Positions 17,858 through 29,800 of a DNA stretch of 64,000 nucleotides are shown here, one piece after another (position 1 is the first letter of the stretch; each line of letters opens with the position of its first letter). Below the pieces are notes generated by a model. The model saw nothing but the letters and a program-made list of their open reading frames with translations, searched no databases and was not told the origin of the DNA. This stretch comes from Harmothoe impar. Taxonomy: Eukaryota; Annelida; Polychaeta; Phyllodocida; Polynoidae. Location of the stretch: the NCBI GenBank assembly GCA_947462335.1, contig OX381710.1, forward strand, positions 66,335,303 to 66,399,302, given 5' to 3'. The translations under genes were made by a program, and so were the position numbers.

Positions 17858-20638
17858 ATGGAGGCTCCAACGGCTTTAAACCTATGTCAAGGTCAAAAGG
17901 AAAGGAGTTCATTTCATCAAGATATTTCTGGAAATATTTCAGCTGTTTCTAAGAGTGACGTGATTGATCTAACTGATGAAGTTGAGTGCATGGATCACTC
18001 AGCCTTAGAGGACTTACATCATGATCTGGAGGCTGCTGAATCTACAAAAGGGACTGAAGAACATTTAGAGGAGCATGGTATAGCAGCTGAAAGAACCCAG
18101 TTAGGTTTTTATACTGGGTTCAATGGAGACAGTGCACATACTATTGATTTGACCGATCAAGACAACATACTAGAAATGTCTGACGGATCAGAGGATTCGG
18201 ATGAGGAGGTCTATGAGTGCAGAATATGTGGCAGCAGCTTCAGTGACATGAGCAACCTGCTAGCACATACACTAGCACACACACCCGCACACACAGACCA
18301 CTCAGACACCACACCTGACAGAGGTGACAGTGAAATTATGAGCCATTCTGAATACATACAGAATGGTGCGGAACCTTCAACAATAAGTGACGTACACAAC
18401 TCCAGAACGGAGGTAATTAAAGCAGAAGAGAAAGCAGAAGGGAATAGTGACAACATTATTCAAAGCTGCAATGATCAACATACAGATGAGCAAAATAGTG
18501 TGATGGTTCATAGTAATGTTTTTTCAAACGACAATAGTGAAGTTATTGATCTGACAGATGACATTCTATCTCAGTCCAGTGAACAATCTAGTCGTATTAC
18601 CGATACTTCCAAGGATGCGGTTGCAAATTCTCTGATAAATCTTCAAAACTGTGTAAATCGCATTGAAGGTCCCCAGCTTCAGTTATATACTCCTGAGACT
18701 ACCAATCATTATCTCAAAAGCAGTAGTCAAGACAGTGATCTAGTCCCGGAGAACCATGTATCAGTGGATGCTGACGGTCCACATTATACTTGTAAGAAAT
18801 GTTCTAGAGTCTTCAAGGGAAAGGCTGCTTTGGGCAGCCACATGATATTGCATAATGACAAGAGGCCTTACGAATGTTTGATATGTAAAGCAACTTTCAA
18901 GACAAAAGGCTATCTTGAGGGACACATGGTTAGACATGACCACACAATGCCCATCTCTGGTAAAGGCACCGCAGTCTGGAAGGACACTTATAAATGTAAG
19001 ACCTGTGCAAAGTGTTTTACCACAATTGCATCTTTGCATCACCACAATAAGATGCATATACAACAGAGGCCTTGCCAAGAGATGACAAACCAGAGAGCAG
19101 AAGGAGCTGAACACTTGCCATATTTATGTAGGACATGTGGGAGAATGTTTACAACAATGAACATATTGTTATCTCATGCGAAGTGGGCACATAATGATGA
19201 CAGGCCTCTCAAGTGTTTTAAATGTGAAAAAACCTTTATGAATACATGTTGGCTTAGAAGACATAAGTGTAAGGTTGAGCCTCCCGTATATTGGGGAATA
19301 TTACCTGCCAAGCCCTTTGTGGTTGACAACTATCAAGAAAATGTGCTACAGCCATCTATGGTTGACAACTATCAAGAGCATGTGATACAGCCATCTATTG
19401 TTGCCAACTATCAGGAAAATGTGACACAGCCATCTTATGTTGACAACTATCAAGAACTTGTGATACAGCCATCTATGGTTGACAACTATCAGGAAAATGT
19501 GACACAGCCATCTATGGTTGACAACTATCAAAAAAATGTGATACAACCATTTATGGTTGACAATTATCAACAACAAATGCCACAGCCATCAACTTCCACT
19601 ACCAATCACAAGGATGAGCCTAAGGCTGATACGCTGCTACCCACTCAAACCTCACAATATATTATTGTACGTGAGAATAGTAAAGACAGCACCTTAAAGA
19701 AAATAAATCCAAATGGCAATCCAAATGGGAAAAACCATGGTGATAACTGTGAAGAAGTTAGAATTGCTCTAGCAGTACCTCAGATGGTCGCCGATCATGG
19801 TACGAAGGAGAAGCAGTATAAACGCAGGCTTTGTCCGGAAGAATGGCCTTCAGAAGTTGACTTGAATGATCATAAGTCGACACATACAAAGCCAAAGCTT
19901 TTCAGCTGTGATGTGTGTGACATGGGGTTCAACACAGAGTTTATGCTGAAACTCCATGAGAGTTCACATCGTGAAGGACTACCGTATAGCTGTACTCAAT
20001 GTGGTCGGGGATTTAGGCAGGAAAGCAGCCTAACAGCCCACCTTGCGGAACACCACATGATGAAGCCGTCAGTCAACAGGAATCCATTGAAATGTGAGCT
20101 CTGCGGTAAATGTGCCAAGTCTCAATTCAAGTTGCAGAAGCACAAGAAGGTGCATCACTTCCGGTGTGACGTCTGTGGGAAAGCTTTTAAGACAAAAGAT
20201 GAATGCAGCACACATGTACGTACACATAGAGATTCACTTCCGCCCGGGAATTATCAATGCACAATCTGCGGCAAAAGTCTAGGCACAACCGCTAGCTTAT
20301 ACAAACACATGAGACTACATTGTGAAGACACGCCTTTCAAATGTACCATATGTGAGAGAAGTTTTAAGATAAAAGGCAACTTGCATATTCACATGGCAAA
20401 GTTCCATCAGGGTTATGAAGCACCTGAACTCTCAGAAACCTCAAAGGAAACTGCTGAGGAGGCTACACCACCTACAAATGAGAATATGGACACTGAGGAA
20501 GCTACCCCACCTAATAATGAGAATATGGACACTAAGGAAGCTACCCCACCTAGAAATGAGAATATGGACACTAAGGAAGCTACCCCACCTAGAAATGAGA
20601 ATATGGACAATGAGGAAGCTACTCCACCTACAAATTAG
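17858..20638 (+). CDS. C2H2 zinc-finger protein 1 with SUMO-interacting-like motifs
   Basis: The frame opens with TTG at 17792. The ATG at 17858 (aaaATGG) gives 926 residues in one exon. Three VIDLTDE-type motifs, identical in form to SUMO-interacting motifs, start at 17960, 18140 and 18542. About 12 C2H2 fingers follow, with Cys pairs near 18211, 18787, 18868, 18991, 19123, 19210, 19897, 19984, 20089, 20158, 20251 and 20338. Between the two finger groups (19318-19590) a 13-residue unit, VDNYQENVTQPS-like, is repeated about seven times. The C terminus holds another 13-residue repeat, EEATPPTNENMDT-like. The likely role is nuclear, sequence-specific DNA binding. A TAG in the last C-terminal repeat cuts off three further in-frame fingers (20639-21058). 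It is a tandem paralogue of the gene at 26873-30487. Confidence 0.88.
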   Translation: MEAPTALNLCQGQKERSSFHQDISGNISAVSKSDVIDLTDEVECMDHSALEDLHHDLEAAESTKGTEEHLEEHGIAAERTQLGFYTGFNGDSAHTIDLTDQDNILEMSDGSEDSDEEVYECRICGSSFSDMSNLLAHTLAHTPAHTDHSDTTPDRGDSEIMSHSEYIQNGAEPSTISDVHNSRTEVIKAEEKAEGNSDNIIQSCNDQHTDEQNSVMVHSNVFSNDNSEVIDLTDDILSQSSEQSSRITDTSKDAVANSLINLQNCVNRIEGPQLQLYTPETTNHYLKSSSQDSDLVPENHVSVDADGPHYTCKKCSRVFKGKAALGSHMILHNDKRPYECLICKATFKTKGYLEGHMVRHDHTMPISGKGTAVWKDTYKCKTCAKCFTTIASLHHHNKMHIQQRPCQEMTNQRAEGAEHLPYLCRTCGRMFTTMNILLSHAKWAHNDDRPLKCFKCEKTFMNTCWLRRHKCKVEPPVYWGILPAKPFVVDNYQENVLQPSMVDNYQEHVIQPSIVANYQENVTQPSYVDNYQELVIQPSMVDNYQENVTQPSMVDNYQKNVIQPFMVDNYQQQMPQPSTSTTNHKDEPKADTLLPTQTSQYIIVRENSKDSTLKKINPNGNPNGKNHGDNCEEVRIALAVPQMVADHGTKEKQYKRRLCPEEWPSEVDLNDHKSTHTKPKLFSCDVCDMGFNTEFMLKLHESSHREGLPYSCTQCGRGFRQESSLTAHLAEHHMMKPSVNRNPLKCELCGKCAKSQFKLQKHKKVHHFRCDVCGKAFKTKDECSTHVRTHRDSLPPGNYQCTICGKSLGTTASLYKHMRLHCEDTPFKCTICERSFKIKGNLHIHMAKFHQGYEAPELSETSKETAEEATPPTNENMDTEEATPPNNENMDTKEATPPRNENMDTKEATPPRNENMDNEEATPPTN
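19318..19590 (+). repeat. Coding 39-bp tandem repeat in zinc-finger gene 1
   Basis: About seven copies of a 39-bp unit (atggttgacaactatcaaga...) encode a 13-residue Gln/Asn-rich linker repeat. Diverged versions of the same unit occur in the second gene at 28830-29170, so the array predates the gene duplication. Confidence 0.85.
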
Positions 20639-21058
20639 AATATGAACACTAATGATTGTGATGAAGCAACTGGCTGGTCAATACCACAGTCCGCTGAGGC
20701 TGCGGTCCTTACTGAGAGCCAATCAAATGGTAACGTACGCATAGAAACAAACGAATGAGGAGATTCAAAAACACTGCCGTATATATGTAGTCAGTGCAGG
20801 CAGGGTTTCCAGGGGGAGATGAGTCTGGATCTGCACATAGCCGCAGCACGCCAGGGGCTGAGGGCTGTAGCAGACCGGGGGCTGTTTGACTGTCAGGTCT
20901 GTCACAAGTTGTTTGAGAGCCATGAGAGTTTGCACAGCCATAGTAAGGTGCATGCTGAGGAGAATATGGTCACATGTACAATTTGTGGGCTTGGTTTTAA
21001 GAGTAACAGTGACTGCAGGCAGCACATGGTTACTTACACTATCACAATCTCACCTTGA
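20639..21058 (+). pseudogene. Orphaned C-terminal zinc fingers of gene 1, in frame behind two stops
   Basis: The frame of zinc-finger gene 1 continues past TAG (20636-20638) and TGA (20756-20758), then stays open to 21058. It encodes three more C2H2-like fingers with Cys pairs near 20786, 20887 and 20970. The TAG stands where the repeat normally has GAG (NENMD becomes N-stop-NMN), so a single G-to-T change explains it. Either the C terminus was recently lost, or this part is reached by readthrough or alternative splicing. An assembly error is also possible. Confidence 0.65.
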
Positions 21059-22250
21059 ATAGCTGTGTCACTCTCATCATGCCTCTAAAGTCACACTGCC
21101 ATCACACTTCCATCAAATGAAATACTGAGATATAGAAGCCATGAAGTAGGCATTTTAAATGAATTACTTGTATGCACTGAGCTTCCAATGCATGTAACCT
21201 TTTATGTATATGAGTATTGTTGAATGAAATATGGAAGTATGTGCTGAATTACTTTCAAAGGTTTTAAATCGTTTGAATTGGGTAGTATAAGCTTGATAAG
21301 ACATGAACCATCTACATGGTCTGTGAATATGATCTCATTAGGACAATAATACTGTAACTTACAAAGATATGCAAGCAGCTTACATTTCTTCTTCGTTTTA
21401 AACACTTGCTATCATCCAAAAGAGTAGGGGACCTGCTAGAGTAGAAGTTCCGTCCCTCATCTCATAGATGCGGTCATCCATAGATCTGATCACTACAGAA
21501 TCGACAAGCAGTATGCTAAATACCTGTCCAAAACAAGTGAAAAGCTTTAAACCTGTGACGGTCTGGTTTGTCTAGAGAGGCCCCACTGGATGTTAAACTA
21601 CTCAACCAGTCGATCAGCGCTGCCATGTACTAGTAATAACGGTATTGTCACATAGTCCATTAGCCTATGTTATCTCTGCGTTAAAGAATTCTCAGCTTCA
21701 ACCAAATAGAGTCATCTGAAATGTCCACAAATAGTCGGAGAACGTGAACAAACTTACAGAAAACAGTGTAATATTATATATTATATAAGCGGCCACTGCT
21801 ATACATGTTTGTGTGATACCAGGAACTGTATCACGGGCCCACTCAGAAACTGTTTAATCTTCTGATATCGGAGCTCATTTAATTGAACTCAAAGATATAT
21901 ATGGCAATGTACAATTGCAGTTATATAACTTTATTATTTATTGAGACATCAACGTTTACATATGATGTTCCATCTTCTAATATGAGCGACTAGTCTCCTT
22001 GTATAGGTCAGACTGCAATGTACGGGTAGATTTTTACATTTGTATTTTTATAACATGAACAAGTTTATATGAGTCATGTAATTCATAATCTCCTATTGGT
22101 ACTAGTATTCGATGTCCTTGTCTTCCTATGATGGTTAACGGCATACTGCATTGAAGGCAGCACCATGGAGCCCTCTAAGGGGTTCATGTTATCTCACAAA
22201 TGGACAGAGGTTGCTTGAAGTTTTGGTATAGCACTTTATAATGTAATGAC
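21059..22250. other. Intergenic, no gene seen
   Basis: This AT-rich stretch probably includes the 3' untranslated region of zinc-finger gene 1. I see no exon, RNA gene or clear repeat in it. Confidence 0.5.
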
Positions 22251-22435
22251 TACCGTACCGTCGCGATTAAGCGCCGGTTTCAAAAGAGCCCCGGTCTTGT
22301 ATAAGCGCCGGGGGTACAGAGGTCTTGAAAGGTTCCTTAAGCACTGAAATAGGATCTCGAATATGCGCCTGTCTTGGGTCTAAAGGCCCCTCCAAATTGA
22401 AGAGCGCCCCGGCGCTAAATCGCGATGGTACGGTA
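22251..22435. mobile_element. Short inverted-repeat element, family B (taccgtacc ends)
   Basis: The 185-bp element has ~25-bp inverted ends (TACCGTACCGTCGCGATTAA against the complement with two or three mismatches). It contains repeated 'aagcgcc' words. A near full copy is at 60615-60799 and a fragment at 34928-35045. The terminal TA could be a target duplication of Tc1/mariner type. Confidence 0.7.
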
Positions 22436-22558
22436 TGTGGAAATCATGATGATAAATTGCAATAAATTGATTTTAAACAGATACTTGCCTAATTAATACT
22501 ATTGTACATGAGTAAGTACCCACCTATCTTTGATACATTTATCAAACAAAAGAAACAA

Positions 22559-22784
22559 TACCGTAAAACCTCGCGTATAAGCCTAACTTGCGTATAAGCC
22601 GCACCCTGAGTTACAGCCGATCCTATAAGCCGCACTGGCGATCTGAATGTGCCGATTTTAGTACTGTATCATAGTGGCAAAAACTCGCGTATAAGCCGCA
22701 CCCCGATCCTGGGCCGATCCTATAAGCCGCACTGCCCATCTGATTCGCGTACTAGCCGCGGCTTATACGCGAGGTTTTACGGTA
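22559..22784. mobile_element. Short inverted-repeat element, family A (cgtataagcc ends)
   Basis: The 226-bp element has perfect 25-bp inverted ends beginning TACCGTAAAACCTCGCG. It carries several 'tataagccgcac' words inside and is bounded by TA. Relatives are at 32552-32773, 51357-51561 and 53685-53910, with fragments at 30594, 45272 and 62381. It is probably a Tc1/mariner-type MITE. Confidence 0.8.
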
Positions 22785-23204
22785 CTATTTAAGGGAGACT
22801 GCAGGGTCGCGCAGCTGTCGCCATGTCGCCAATAAGTGGCGACACTGGCTTTGAAATTGGCGACAAGCCTCCCAGATCTTCCCCTTGGTCTTTAGCTTTC
22901 TAAAACTGAAAGAATTTCGAAAATATCCCAACTAGAACCAAAATTACAATCCATTTTCAAATCATAGCAGAATATACTATCTGACTTCAAAGTTTTCAAA
23001 TTTCCTAATCCCATTTCCTTACTTTTATCTCTCCAGTTTCCTTTCATTCTTACAGCCCTCCTTCCCCTTGCCAGTACTAATGGTAGCTTGGCCTGGATAT
23101 ATAAACTTTAAAAAAATGCACCTGTTATTGTAGCCCCTACTTCAAGATTTTCAAAATTTTCTTTTAAAAAATTGATATAATGTATCATACATTATATCAA
23201 CAGT

Positions 23205-23570
23205 ATGCGAAAATGCTTCAGAATGCACCATTTCAAGTCTAGACTTCCAAAGATATCCCATGTTATTTCCTTCTGAAAAATGTCCTAGTCCTACTGGGAA
23301 AGGATATGACCCGGTCCCACTGGTAGAGGATGAATATTATTATTGTATGCCAAAATGCATCAGAATGCACCATACCAATTGCAGGATGATAACAGATAAT
23401 TGATATATAGCTGTAATTCATTGTATTCCGAAATGCACCAGAATATACCATTTCAAGTCTAGATTTCCAAAATCTTCCAAAATGTTTAAACCCCAATGAT
23501 TGGGCATAAAGACAGGTCTGAGCTTTGTGTTCCAATATGCATCTGAATGCACCATTTCAAGTCTAGAAGA
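23205..23570. repeat. Irregular tandem repeat, ~100-bp unit
   Basis: Four diverged copies share 'atgcatcagaatgcaccatttc' and 'aagtctagacttcc', starting near 23210, 23345, 23428 and 23532. Spacing is uneven (about 80-135 bp). There is no coding sign. Confidence 0.6.
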
Positions 23571-24384
23571 GATGTTTTGTGAGGAATGCCCTCAACCCCC
23601 TTGTTTGACCACTGCACTTTTAAAGATTAAACCTGGTCAAGCTGCCCCCCCCGTCTATTTTGGAAGAATCATTATATATACATACAGCTATTTTAGGCCC
23701 AACACAGTACGTTATACAACCAGGTATTTACCCCCTGCCCTTTCTTGACAACTCGATCTACCACTGGCTACAGGCAATACTGTATGGGCTCCAGGATTTT
23801 CAGATATGCCCACCCCTGACTGACTATTAAAGAAAAGATATTTAACAAAAGAAAATGGCATTAACATTATTTCAGAAGTGTCCATATAGCCCTTTACAGG
23901 GTGCGGTGTATACAATAATATGTTGACTGGAAGGTCTGTTTTGGAGGCGACTTTCGACCTCAGGCAATAGTAAAAGCGACCTAGCGACAAAAGTGACAAT
24001 ATGTTAAAGCAGGGAGGCTTTAAAGTATACTCCATGGTTAAAGGTATGTGACCTGGACCCCCTAAATCTCGGCGACTTTCGGACCTTCTGCACCCCCCCC
24101 CCCCCATTTTGTGCCTTTTTTGGGCTCTAAAACTGAGCAAAGAGTGTCTCTTCATCTCTTTGAACAGAGTAACCCTTTGAAACTACCGGTAGCTATCATT
24201 AACTATTAGTGGGAATTGGTCCTGTGTCAAAGAAAGCCCTTAGTCGGATGTGTCCATTTTTAAAAGCCCCGTGTCGCCTTGTCGAACATGTTGATTTTTA
24301 CCTATGTATAGTCACATCATTACCACCAGGGGAGGGGTTGTACTGTTTTATAGTGGGGCATAAAGGATTATGACCCTAGACCCC

Positions 24385-24520
24385 TAAATCCGATATTGCG
24401 ACATTGACATTTCTTAAATCCGATATGACGACATGGACATTTCTTAAAATCGACATGGGACATGGCCATACTAGTGACATGGGACATGGGGCATTTCTTA
24501 AGTCTGACATGCGACATTGG
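24385..24520. repeat. GACATGG/GCGACAT simple repeat
   Basis: Words such as 'gacatgggacatgg' and 'catttcttaagtccgacatgcgaca' recur here and again at 25040-25120. The Harbinger-type element at 24680-25003 lies between the two tracts. Confidence 0.55.
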
Positions 24521-24679
24521 CCTTAGTGACATGAATGAGAATGGCCTCATAGCTTGCAACATATAGTATAATGCTCTCAAAACTCACCGAAATGCAGAAT
24601 TTTATTCTGAAGAATTTCAAAAATTCTCCATGTGGGCAAGACCAGGGCAGCCAACTAGCTTAGTGCGATTTTCTCATTA

Positions 24680-25003
24680 GGGAGTGCTCATTTTTTAACA
24701 ACGGGGGGGGGGGGGGGTGGTGGATTTGGGGGGGGGGGTAAAAAATTTGGACCCCTTGACCGGGGGGGGGGGTAAAAAATTTAGACCCCTCTTGGGGGGG
24801 GGGGAAATTCAACCTGTTTTGAGGGAAAAAGCCCGCGCTTTACTATGCTACAAAGGGGCGCGAACGCGCACGATTTTTGGCCTGCCGGGGGGGGGGTAAA
24901 AAATTTCGGCCCCTCTAGCGGGGGGGGGGGGGGGTGAAAAAATTTCGCGCGCTCCGCGCGAAATCTCACCGCCCCCCCCTGTTGTTAAAAAATGAGCACT
25001 CCC
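24680..25003. mobile_element. PIF/Harbinger-type MITE, 324 bp
   Basis: Inverted ends GGGAGTGCTCATTTTTTAAC and the complement, about 24 bp before the G runs, are flanked by TTA at 24677-24679 and 25004-25006. The interior consists of poly-G-rich blocks with 'taaaaaattt' spacers. There is no coding capacity. Confidence 0.82.
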
Positions 25004-25918
25004 TTAATACGATTATTTAATAGTCTTAATAGTCAGTTAGTTAGTGACACTAGCGACATGGGGTTTTCTATAGTGACATGGGACATAGGGCATTTCTTAA
25101 GTCCGACATGCGACATGAGGACCCCCCCCCCCCCCCCATCAAGGGCCCCAGGATTTCGACCCTCCCTTATGCGATGTGTTACATAATGACCACTGCCACA
25201 TGTAAGGTGTGTGCTGTTTGCACCCACTGTGGCTGGAGCTGGGCCAGCTGGGGCGGTCTGCTCCCAGGGACTCCCAGTCAGTTACTCCAAGGACACCAGC
25301 CTCACAGGGGCTCACAGATTTTACACAAGGGTTCACTTCAACTTCTAGCAGTAACAGCTGATCAAGGCAAAGGTGGGTACAGGTCTACATGGGGGACATG
25401 CAGGGTTACATTCACCTTAGAGCTACTCTAGTATTGAAGGGGCAGGGTGAAATCAGGATCAGACAAAAATACACAAACTATGCACATCGCAGTTAGGGAC
25501 AGTTAGTTACAAGTACTACATGTACCAGGCTACTATCCCCTCTATAACTATCCTCTCTATACTTGAGGTTACTCCACCACCCTGCTAATGGGAGCTACTC
25601 ATCTATAGGAATACGCAATAGGCTCTGAGCACTCCAGCCAAGAACTGCATGGACTTTTGGACATAGAGTTTGCATAAGTTATTTACCGAGGGATATTTCA
25701 GTATGTGTTGTGGTCTGAAATCTAGATTACTTTTCTATAATGCTGGAGTAGAGGAGTTAGCCCCGACTCGCAGTAGACAGGCCAGCCAGACATGTAAATA
25801 TAAACCTCAGTGCATCAGGTCCAAAGTGTGAGCTGACCTAGTTCACCCCTCGCCTCAGCACCAGGAGGGGGGGGGGGGTGATAATCTCTAGCTCTGGGGT
25901 CTATTTCTAAGGTCTATC

Positions 25919-26480
25919 CCTCCGACTGCCTACCCCTTGGTCTGCCCACCCCTCTGTCTGCCTACCCATTGGTCTGCCCACCCCTCTGTCTGCCCACCCC
26001 TCTGTCTGCCTACCCCTTGGTCTGCCCACCCCTCTGTCTGCCCACCCCTTGGTCTGCCCATCCCTCTGTCTGCCCACCCCTTGGTCTGCCCACCCCTCTG
26101 TCTGCCTACCCCTTGGTCTGCCCACCCCTCTGTCTGCCTACCCCTCTGTCTACCCCTTGGTCTGCCTACCCTTTGGTCTAGCTACTCCTTGGTCTGCCTA
26201 CCCATTGGTCAGCTCATCCTTTGATCTGCCCAACCTTTGGTCTGCCTACTCCTTGGTCAGGCCTACCCCTTGGTCTGCCTACCCCTTAGTCTGCCCATCC
26301 CTCTGTCTGCCTACCTTTTGGTCTGCCTACCCCTTGGTCTGCCCATCCCTCTGTCTGCCTACCTTTTGGTCTGCCTACCCCTTGGTCTGCCCATCCCTCT
26401 GTCTGCCTACCTTTTGGTCTGCCTACCCCTTGGTCTGCCCATCCCTCTGTCTGCCTACCCTTTGGTCTGCCTACCCTCCC
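25919..26480. repeat. C/T-rich minisatellite, 16-, 32- and 48-bp units
   Basis: The words 'tggtctgcccacccct' and 'ctgtctgcctacccct' alternate in 16-bp steps. The right half (from about 26283) is arranged in four 48-bp higher-order units. Long frames on both strands (up to 156 codons) follow from the repeat and are not genes. Confidence 0.92.
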
Positions 26481-26703
26481 CCTAATAAGCGCCCCCTTCC
26501 CTTTTTAGGGAATTTTTAGACTAGAACAAAGGCTCAAATATCTCGATTTTGGAGGTAATTAAACCCTTAAGTACATTTTGTACTCAAAACGCCATTATGA
26601 GCGCAAGGGTGCTTATTACGTTGAATACGGTATACCTACTCCTGTGTCTGCCTACACCCTCCGTCAGGCCACAAACTGTATTAAACATTTCCCTTCTCTT
26701 CCA

Positions 26704-26843
26704 GATGTAGAAGACCTTACAGGCAAATATGCTGAACTACAAGATCAAGCAGAACTTCTGAACAAATCAGGAAGAACAGTTTCTCATTCTGATAAACTTG
26801 TCTACATTCTTAGAGCCCTTACCCATACTGATACATCTGAAAT
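26704..26843 (+). other. Possible exon joined to zinc-finger gene 2
   Basis: A good acceptor (cttctcttccag) precedes 26704, and a strong donor-like GTGAGT starts at 26844. One frame is open across the 140 bp, but it differs from that of zinc-finger gene 2, which begins 30 bp further on. It may be an alternative exon or simply 5' untranslated sequence. Confidence 0.35.
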
Positions 26844-26872
26844 GTGAGTTACCTTCAGTTCAATATACACTC

Positions 26873-29800
26873 ATGATGGACCCTTGTGGACAACCCTGCA
26901 ACACAGGGATGTGTGGGTTTAGCTGCAATATAAGACATAATTTATTGGCACAGCTACATCACACTTGCAGCTTGTGTGGTGAAAGTTTTGCAACTGTGGA
27001 TGCTTTGACTTTACACTTGTTGGCACATGGGGTATTAAGTGAAAGAACTGAAGCTCCAAACAGAATAGATAAATGTCAAGACCACCCAGTGGAAGGTAGT
27101 TCCTTTCAGGGAGATACAACCAAACGTGGAACTTTAGTAAAGGAAGAAGAGCCACAGATTTCAGCTGATGTTAAGGATGAATTGATTGATCTGACTGATG
27201 AAGTGGAGAGTAAGAATCACTTGGTGTTGGTTTGTTCTCAGCCGCTGGCCGAGGCTCGAGACACAGACATGTTAATTGGTATGAGGAAACGTATCACAGA
27301 GCTGATTAGGAAGTCAGATACTTTAAATATGAAAGTGATAGAAGAGGATAAGAAAGATACTGCATTAGATGATGAACATTGCCAGAACACTAACCCATCT
27401 GGAAATATACAGGCGCAATCAACACCAAAGGATTTGCAAGTAAATGTGAGCGAACCTGATTCAACCATAATCACTGATACATCTGAATTAAAGTCTTGCC
27501 AAGAGACTGAAGTACATGTGCAAAGAAATGATGAAGGAAGAGCGATAGATGAGGTGGTTTCTAGTACTACTAGTAGTGACTTTAATATTGGTTACAATGG
27601 TCATTTTGTAGGTGCTGTTGATAGTATAGGTGAGAATGAAGAACCACTACAGTATGTTGGATTAGGGGATTCTGACGGATCAGAGGATTCAGACGAGGAG
27701 GTCTATGAGTGCAGAATATGTGGCAGCAGCTTCAGTGACATGAGCAATCTGCTAGCACACACACTAGCACACACAGACCACTCAGACACCACATCTGACA
27801 GAGGTGACAGTGAAATTACGAGCCATTCTGAACACATGCAAACTGTGGACAGACCTTTAACTTCAAGTGGAGTACAAAAATCTAGAACAGAGGTAAGAAA
27901 AGCAAATGCGAAACCAAGAAATAATGATGCTGGCACCATTGAACCCTGCAATTATCAGCAATCTGATGAGCCAAGTGCTGTATTGTCCCATAAGCTCAAT
28001 GTCTCACTCAGGGGCTTTCCTGGTGATGTAATTGATCTCACAGATGAAGTGCCTTCTCAGTGCTATATTACTGATGCCTCCAAAGATAAGACTGGATATT
28101 CTTTAGAATATCTACAAAACCATGGAAAATACATTGAAGAAAAACTTGAGCTACTTACTGAGGAAATTATTGCTAACCATTATCCAAAGAATAATGTCAG
28201 AAAACATCAAGTCTTGGAGAGCCATGTATCAGTTAATGATAAATACAAGTATTATGCATGTAGGACATGTGGAAAGGTCTTTAAGCGTAAAGAACATATG
28301 CAGAACCACCAGCTTGTGCATAGTGCAGCAAGGCCCCACAAATGTGTGATATGCGGAAAAGGATTTAAAAGGAAACACCATGTTCAGGTACACATGGCTT
28401 CACACACCAAGAAAAGGACAGCTCAAACACCTTATCAATGTAAGATATGCAAAAAATCTTTTACCAAAATGAAATATTTGCTTTGTCACAATAAGGTGCG
28501 TTGTATTCACAAATGTATGATATGCAGAGCAGACTTTCTGCAAAAATACCATCTTAACCTGCACATGGAGATGCATAAGTCTGAAATAGATATGATTTGC
28601 CAGGATTTGGCAAGTGAGACGCCAGCGTACGAATGTAGGACATGTGGTAGGATCTTCAAGAGTTTGCATATGGGATTGTATCATGCCTATATGAAGCATA
28701 GCATAAAAAGTGATCATCATAAGTGTCCGAACTGTGGAAAAGGCTATAAGGAACAAAGCTTTTTGAGAAGACATGTTTGTAAACGTAGGCCTCGAAAGTA
28801 TGTCTTCCATCAGTTTCAATACCCTGGGCAGCCATCTACAGTTGACACGTATCAAGAGCAAGCGACACAACTAACTGTGGTTGACAAGGTTCATGACCAA
28901 GTGATACAGCCAGCTATGCTTGGCCATTATCAAGAGCAAGTGGCACAGCCATCAATGGTTGGCAACTATCAAGACCAAGTGACACAGGTATCTATGCTTC
29001 ATAAGTACCAACAAGAAGTGAAACAGCGATGTATGGTTGACAACTCTCAAGAACAAGGGAGACAGCCATCTATGCATGACACATATCAGCAACAAGTAAC
29101 ACAGTCATCTGTAGTTGACAATTATCGAGAACATGTGACACCTCCATCTCTGGTTGGCGAGTACCAACGTTTGACACAACCAATTGTACCATCCACAGAT
29201 TACAACTATCGACAACAAATAACAGATTTGGTTGGTCTCCTCGATGCACTTAAAGACACAAGGTCTGTAGACAGACTCCATTCGGCCAGCCTACGTAATG
29301 ATGCTGTCACTACTATACCTATGAGTGAGCCAACATTGCTATCTACTCCAACTTCAAAAGGTCCTATCGTATTTGAGAATGCTAGTAAACATATCCACAC
29401 CTCGGAAAGCGTGAGTGAACATTGTCATACTGAAGTGAATAATGTACATGTAAATGAGGATATAAATCACAGTACTGGTGATAATAATTGTGAAGAGGTT
29501 CCACAGCTGCTTGACAATGTTAAGGAAAATTCATATGAATGTAGTGTTTGTGAGAAAAAATGTATGTCAGAACTTCACTTGAATGATCACATGTCGACAC
29601 ATACAAAGCCAAAACTTTTCAGCTGTGATGTATGTGACATGGGGTTTAACAAAGAGTTCATGCTGAAACTCCATGAGCGTTCACATCGTGAAGGACTACC
29701 ATATAGCTGTACTCAAAATGGCCGGGGATTTAATCGTCAGATCAGTCTGGAGGCGCACTTTGCGGAACACCCCGTAATCAAGACTTCAGCCAACGCCCAC

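Noticed and set aside
25907..26519. Long frames of Cys/Leu/Pro or Arg/Gly/Gln repeats on both strands
   Set aside because: They are by-products of the 16-bp minisatellite, where all frames lack stops.
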